The notes beneath the pieces were generated by a model. That model had not been told where the DNA came from. It ran no database searches and saw nothing but the letters and a program-made list of their open reading frames with translations. The translations under genes were made by a program, and so were the position numbers. Shown one piece after another: positions 50,096 to 53,645 of a stretch of 53,645 bases of DNA. The stretch lies in contig NZ_KB905829.1 in the NCBI RefSeq assembly GCF_000381025.1, positions 1 through 53,645 of the forward strand, read 5' to 3'. Position 1 is the stretch's first letter, and the number at the start of each line of letters is the position of its first letter. The DNA comes from Streptomyces sulphureus DSM 40104. Lineage in GTDB: Bacteria; Actinomycetota; Actinomycetes; Streptomycetales; Streptomycetaceae.

Positions 50096-51529
50096 TTGAG
50101 TACGGGCCACGGAGCACACTCCGCACCCGGACCAGAGGACGAGAACAACAGCCGTAACCCGCAGCCTGCCGGCCCCCGCGCGCAGGGAGCCGATGCTCGC
50201 GAGCCCGATCTCCGGAAGATCGAGGGGGCGCACGACAAGGCCGGGAAGCCCTCGATGTTCAGCTCGCTGCGCATCCGCAACTACCGCCTCTTCGCCGGGG
50301 GGCAGGTCGTCTCCAACACGGGGACGTGGATGCAGCGCATCACCCAGGACTGGCTGGTGCTCAGCCTCACGGGCTCCTCCACCGCCGTCGGCGTCACCAC
50401 TGCGTTGCAGTTCCTGCCGCTGCTGCTCTTCGGCCTCTACGGCGGCGTGATCGCCGACCGGTACGCGAAGCGGCGGCTCCTGGTGATCACCCAGACCGTG
50501 ATGGGACTCACGGGGCTGGCGCTCGCCGTCCTGACGCTCAGCGGGAACGTGCAGGTCGGCCACGTCTATGCGTTGGCGTTCGTCCTCGGTCTCGTGACGG
50601 TCGTGGACAATCCGGCCCGGCAGACGTTCGTCTCCGAGATGGTCGGTCCCGATCAACTCCGCAATGCGATCTCGCTCAACTCCGCCAACTTCCAGAGCGC
50701 CCGGCTCATCGGTCCCGCCGTCGCCGGTGTGCTGATCTCCGCCGTGGGGAGCGGATGGGCGTTCCTGCTCAACGGGGTCTCCTTCATCGCTCCCGTCTGC
50801 GCGCTGCTGGCGATGCGCCGTGCCGAACTCCACCCGACCGAGCCCGTCGCGCGGAGCAAGGGGCAGCTCCGTGAGGGGCTGCGGTACGTGCGCGGGCATC
50901 CGGAGCTGCTCTGGCCGATCGTGCTGGTGGGGTTCATCGGCACCTTCGGGTTCAACTTTCCGATCTGGCTGACCGCCTTCACGGACAACGTCTTCCACAG
51001 CGGCCCAGGAACGTACGGGCTGCTCAACTCGCTGATGGCGATCGGCTCCGTCGCCGGCGCCCTGCTCGCCGCGCGGAGGCGGGCGGCCAGGATGCGGATG
51101 CTGCCGCTCGCGGCGCTTCTCTTCGGTGTGCTGGAGATGGCCGCTGCGGTCTCGCCCTCTTTCTGGCTCTTCGTCGCGTTGATGGCGCCGATCGGGATCG
51201 TGGGGCTCACCTTCAACGTCACGGCCAACGCCAGCGTGCAGATGGCCTCGGACCCGGCGATGCGGGGGCGTGTGATGAGCCTGTACATGATGGTCTTCAT
51301 GGGCGGTACGCCGATAGGCGGGCCGATCATGGGGTGGATCACCGACACCTACGGGGCCCGGATCGGCTTCCTGAGCGGCGGGTTGATCTCCGCCGTGATC
51401 TCGGTCACCGTCGCGCTCGTCCTCGCGCGGGTGAGCGGTCTGCGGCTCCGGGTCGACCTGCGGCGCGGTCATCGGCACGTGCGGTTCGTGCCGGCCGAGC
51501 GGGAGAAGCAGGTCGCCGGGGTGGTGTGA
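50096..51529 (+). CDS. DHA3-like MFS transporter
   Basis: A 477-residue MFS protein of the EntS/enterobactin exporter-like group, with a hydrophilic N-terminal leader of about 50 residues, the first segment at RNYRLFAGGQVVSNTGTWMQR, and motif A as GVIADRYAKRRLLV. A TTG start at 50096 is chosen because GGAGG lies nine bases upstream and no better Met precedes the core. With the MarR gene it forms a likely efflux unit. The substrate is unknown. Confidence 0.9.
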   Translation: MSTGHGAHSAPGPEDENNSRNPQPAGPRAQGADAREPDLRKIEGAHDKAGKPSMFSSLRIRNYRLFAGGQVVSNTGTWMQRITQDWLVLSLTGSSTAVGVTTALQFLPLLLFGLYGGVIADRYAKRRLLVITQTVMGLTGLALAVLTLSGNVQVGHVYALAFVLGLVTVVDNPARQTFVSEMVGPDQLRNAISLNSANFQSARLIGPAVAGVLISAVGSGWAFLLNGVSFIAPVCALLAMRRAELHPTEPVARSKGQLREGLRYVRGHPELLWPIVLVGFIGTFGFNFPIWLTAFTDNVFHSGPGTYGLLNSLMAIGSVAGALLAARRRAARMRMLPLAALLFGVLEMAAAVSPSFWLFVALMAPIGIVGLTFNVTANASVQMASDPAMRGRVMSLYMMVFMGGTPIGGPIMGWITDTYGARIGFLSGGLISAVISVTVALVLARVSGLRLRVDLRRGHRHVRFVPAEREKQVAGVV

Positions 51530-51589
51530 GCCGGCCGGGGTGGTGCGCCGGGGGTCGCGGTCGTGCGGCGGGTGCGCGAGGGTCTCCTC

Positions 51590-52189
51590 ATGAGGCTCTT
51601 CGCCGCCCTGCTGCCGCCGGAGCACGTGCTCGCCGAACTGGTGCGCCCCGTACGGGAGTTGCAACGGCTGCCCGGTGCCGAGCGGCTCCGGTGGACGCCG
51701 CGGGCCGGCCGGCACTGCACCCTCGCCTTCTACGGGGAGGTCTCCGAGGAGCAGTGCGAGCGGCTCGTCGGGCGTCTGGCGCGGGCTGCGGGGCGCAGCG
51801 AGCCGCAGCGGCTGCGTATCGCGGGCGGTGGGCGGTTCGGTGACCAGGTGCTGTGGGCCGCGGTGCGTGCGGTCCCCGAGGAGTCGGACGCCGGGGTGCG
51901 CCGGCTCGCGTGGGCCTCGGCTGCTGCTGGGAGGCGAGCCGGTGTGACGGTGCCGGAGGGGCGCGGTTTTACGGCGCACCTCACTTTGGCGCGTGCGCGG
52001 GGGCGCGCTGGGGCGGTCCGGCTCGCGCCGTTCGTCGAGAGGCTGGACGCGGTGGCCGGTACCCCGTGGAGGGCCGATGCGCTCGCCCTGGTGTGGTCGA
52101 AGCTGCCCGTCGGCGGGGTCGAGGGCGAGCAGCCGCGGTACGAGACCGTGGCGACGTGGCCGCTCGGGAGCGGGCGTACGCGGGCGTGA
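51590..52189 (+). CDS. thpR: RNA 2',3'-cyclic phosphodiesterase
   Basis: A 199-residue two-histidine enzyme. The HxTx motifs are HCTL (His42) and HLTL (His130), the catalytic pair of the 2H family that opens 2',3'-cyclic phosphates or ligates tRNA halves. The preceding opening MRLFAALLPPEHV is family-typical. The ATG at 51590 is the natural start of this domain. It is probably cytoplasmic. It lies 60 bases after the MFS gene. Confidence 0.9.
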   Translation: MRLFAALLPPEHVLAELVRPVRELQRLPGAERLRWTPRAGRHCTLAFYGEVSEEQCERLVGRLARAAGRSEPQRLRIAGGGRFGDQVLWAAVRAVPEESDAGVRRLAWASAAAGRRAGVTVPEGRGFTAHLTLARARGRAGAVRLAPFVERLDAVAGTPWRADALALVWSKLPVGGVEGEQPRYETVATWPLGSGRTRA

Positions 52190-52245
52190 AGGGGAAGAGC
52201 CGGGCTCCGGGAGGGGAGTTATACCCACACCGTTACGGTAGGGGT

Positions 52246-52335
52246 GTGGATGCGAAGACCAGAATGCGGATCGTGAGTGGGGCGCTCGTCGTGCTCTTCG
52301 TCGTGGTGGCCGTGGCAGCAGCGTTCGGCAACTGA
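52246..52335 (+). CDS. Tiny single-pass membrane peptide, possibly leaderless
   Basis: Twenty-nine residues: a short basic start (DAKTRMR), then one hydrophobic segment of about 18 residues (VSGALVVLFVVVAVAAAFG). It is too short for normal gene calls. A -10-like TACGGT ends six bases before the GTG, so the mRNA may start at the start codon. A CCACACC/GGTGTGG inverted repeat surrounds that spot. It resembles other tiny actinobacterial membrane peptides in shape, but no family is claimed. Confidence 0.5.
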   Translation: MDAKTRMRIVSGALVVLFVVVAVAAAFGN

Positions 52336-52388
52336 CGTCCCCAGCCTGCCGGTTCGGAAGGAACCCCGGGTGAGGTACGTCGTCTGCC

Positions 52389-52415
52389 GGGGCCCCGCGG
52401 CGGCCGCGGGGCCCC
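52389..52415. terminator. Strong GC hairpin
   Basis: A perfect 12-base stem, GGGGCCCCGCGG (52389-52400) with CCGCGGGGCCCC (52404-52415), and a three-base loop, placed between the tiny membrane peptide gene and the convergent reductase gene. Confidence 0.93.
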
Positions 52416-52421
52416 GCGACG

Positions 52422-53417
52422 TCACCAGGCGAACGCCTCCGGTGCGGGGCCCGGGCCTGGGAAGGTCTCGTCGAGTGAGGTGAGCAGCTCCTCGTCGAGC
52501 TTCAATTCGACGGCGCGCAGCGCCGAGTCCAGTTGTTCCTGGGTGCGCGGGCCGACGATCGGGCCCGTCACGCCGGGGCGGGTGAGCAGCCAGGCCAGCG
52601 CCGTCTCGCCCGGTTCCAGACCGGCCTTGTCCAACAGGTCCTCGTATGCCTGGACTTTGGCGCGCACCTTCGAGTTCGCCAGGGCGTCAGCGGAGCGGCC
52701 CGAACTCGAACGCGACGAGCCGCCCTCGTGCTCCCTGCGGATCGCGCCGCCGAGCAGGCCGCCGTGCAGCGGCGACCAGGGGATGACGCCGAGGCCGTAC
52801 TCCTGCGCTGCGGGGATCACCTCCATCTCCGCCCTGCGCTCGGCGAGGTTGTAGAGGCACTGTTCGCTGACCAGGCCGTACATGCCGCGGGCGGCGGCCT
52901 TCTCGTTGGCCTGGGCGATGTGCCAGCCGGCGTGGTTGGAGGAGCCGGCGTAGAGGATCTTGCCCTGCTGGACGAGGACGTCGATCGCCTGCCAGACCTC
53001 TTCCCACGGGGTGGTCCGGTCGACGTGGTGGAACTGGTAGAGGTCGATGTGGTCCGTCTGCAGGCGGCGGAGGCTGGCGTCGACCGCCTGGCGGATGTTG
53101 AGGGCGGAGAGGCGGGACTGGTTGGGCCAATCCTCGCCGTCCGTCCCCATGTTGCCGAAGACCTTCGTGGCGAGGACCGTCTTCTCGCGTCGGCTGCCGC
53201 CCTTGGCGAACCAGTTGCCGATGATCTCCTCGGTGCGGCCCTTGTTGGGGCCCCAGCCGTACACGTTCGCGGTGTCGAAGAAGTTGACGCCTGCTGCGTG
53301 GGCGGCGTCCATGATCGCGTGGCTTTCGGGCTCGTCGGTCTGGGGGCCGAAGTTCATCGTGCCGAGCACGAGTCGGCTCACCTTGAGTCCGGTACGTCCG
53401 AGCTGCGTGTACTCCAT
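52422..53417 (-). CDS. Aldo/keto reductase
   Basis: A 331-residue NAD(P)H-linked oxidoreductase. The tetrad is visible as Asp48 and Tyr53 in DTANVYGWG, Lys85 in VLATKVFGNM, and His130 in LYQFHHVD. The family opening MEYTQLGRTGLKVSRLVLGTMNFG is present, and the C-terminal NADP segment is GPIVGPRTQEQLDSAL. The ATG at 53417 was chosen as the start of the conserved sequence. No neighbours hint at a substrate. Confidence 0.94.
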   Translation of the reverse strand: MEYTQLGRTGLKVSRLVLGTMNFGPQTDEPESHAIMDAAHAAGVNFFDTANVYGWGPNKGRTEEIIGNWFAKGGSRREKTVLATKVFGNMGTDGEDWPNQSRLSALNIRQAVDASLRRLQTDHIDLYQFHHVDRTTPWEEVWQAIDVLVQQGKILYAGSSNHAGWHIAQANEKAAARGMYGLVSEQCLYNLAERRAEMEVIPAAQEYGLGVIPWSPLHGGLLGGAIRREHEGGSSRSSSGRSADALANSKVRAKVQAYEDLLDKAGLEPGETALAWLLTRPGVTGPIVGPRTQEQLDSALRAVELKLDEELLTSLDETFPGPGPAPEAFAW

Positions 53418-53595
53418 GACCGTAGCCAAGCGGCTGGAGGGGGCTCGAAGCAAGCGGTGGACAAGGCTTTGGGGAGTGGCGGACTAGGGAAGGCGGGCGG
53501 GGGGAACTGCGGCCTGAGAAAGTGAGGTTGAGCTTCGGGGCGTGGGTGGGGATCGAAGGTTACGCTCCGAGCTTCGGGGGGCAATCCTCGCTGCC

Positions 53596-53645
53596 GAGCC
53601 CCGAGCCCCGAGCCCCGAGCCCCGAGCCCCGAGCCCCGAGCCCCG
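53596..53645. repeat. Heptamer array (GAGCCCC)n at right edge
   Basis: Seven full GAGCCCC units run to the last base. The array is in the opposite orientation to that at the left edge. The 178 bases before it, upstream of the reductase gene, hold nothing else recognisable. The array continues beyond the sequence. Confidence 0.95.

Noticed and set aside
1..53645. tRNA or rRNA genes
   Set aside because: I found no T-arm GGTTCRANNCC with a matching acceptor stem, and no rRNA sequence, although a covariance search was not possible here.

Overview
This is a high-GC actinobacterial chromosome segment, almost certainly from a Streptomyces or a close relative. The evidence is the heavy G/C third-position bias, frequent GTG starts, Tat-type lipoproteins, a DasR-type operator, a HrcA/CIRCE-controlled groEL, and a gene order that (from memory, not searched) resembles the conserved core around nagA, groEL2 and mqnB/mqnD of S. 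coelicolor. Most genes are conserved housekeeping or core-accessory genes. No rRNA, tRNA, CRISPR array, insertion sequence or phage gene was recognised.

Layout. 0.1-5.0 kb: an amino-sugar operon on the minus strand (ROK kinase, nagA, PfkB sugar kinase) divergent from a solute-binding lipoprotein, with a DasR-like operator between them. 5.0-12.4 kb: DUF3263 protein, methyltransferase, HelD-type RNA polymerase-associated motor, CutC, HD-domain protein, and a chloramphenicol-exporter-like MFS gene broken by three frameshifts. 12.6-17.0 kb: a MurNAc module (RpiR-type regulator, MurQ etherase, PTS EIIBC). 17.0-19.5 kb: a gene-poor stretch with a small membrane protein and a decaying winged-helix gene. 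19.6-24 kb: groEL, a cold-shock protein, a CysO-like sulfur carrier with an encoded C-terminal Cys, and threonine synthase. 24.3-30.2 kb: GpgS, XPB helicase and a helicase-associated protein. 30.4-38.6 kb: HAAS-type membrane protein, HAD phosphatase, second cold-shock-domain protein, the futalosine-pathway genes mqnD and mqnB, a lipoprotein, an MFS protein and a DUF3027 protein. 38.7-53.4 kb: a giant GHKL ATPase, TetR/MFS and MarR/MFS pairs, a CtpE-like P-type ATPase, an NCS2 permease, an RNA 2',3'-cyclic phosphodiesterase, a tiny membrane peptide and an aldo/keto reductase.

The most unusual feature is a dispersed heptamer repeat, GAGCCCC (CTCGGGG on the other strand). It occurs as pure or degenerate tandem arrays at about ten places, mostly beginning at or within a few bases of stop codons. 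One array lies in frame inside the EIIB-EIIC linker of the PTS transporter, one lies inside the mqnB-mqnD gene pair, and both ends of the window fall inside arrays. The unit gives the G4N3 pattern of a canonical G-quadruplex. Several convergent gene ends carry either an array or a strong GC hairpin, but rarely both.

Functionally, the first 17 kb gathers cell-wall and chitin sugar recycling: GlcNAc-6-P deacetylation, amino-sugar phosphorylation, and MurNAc-6-P etherase with a cognate PTS permease. A second DasR-like sequence lies over the cutC start codon.
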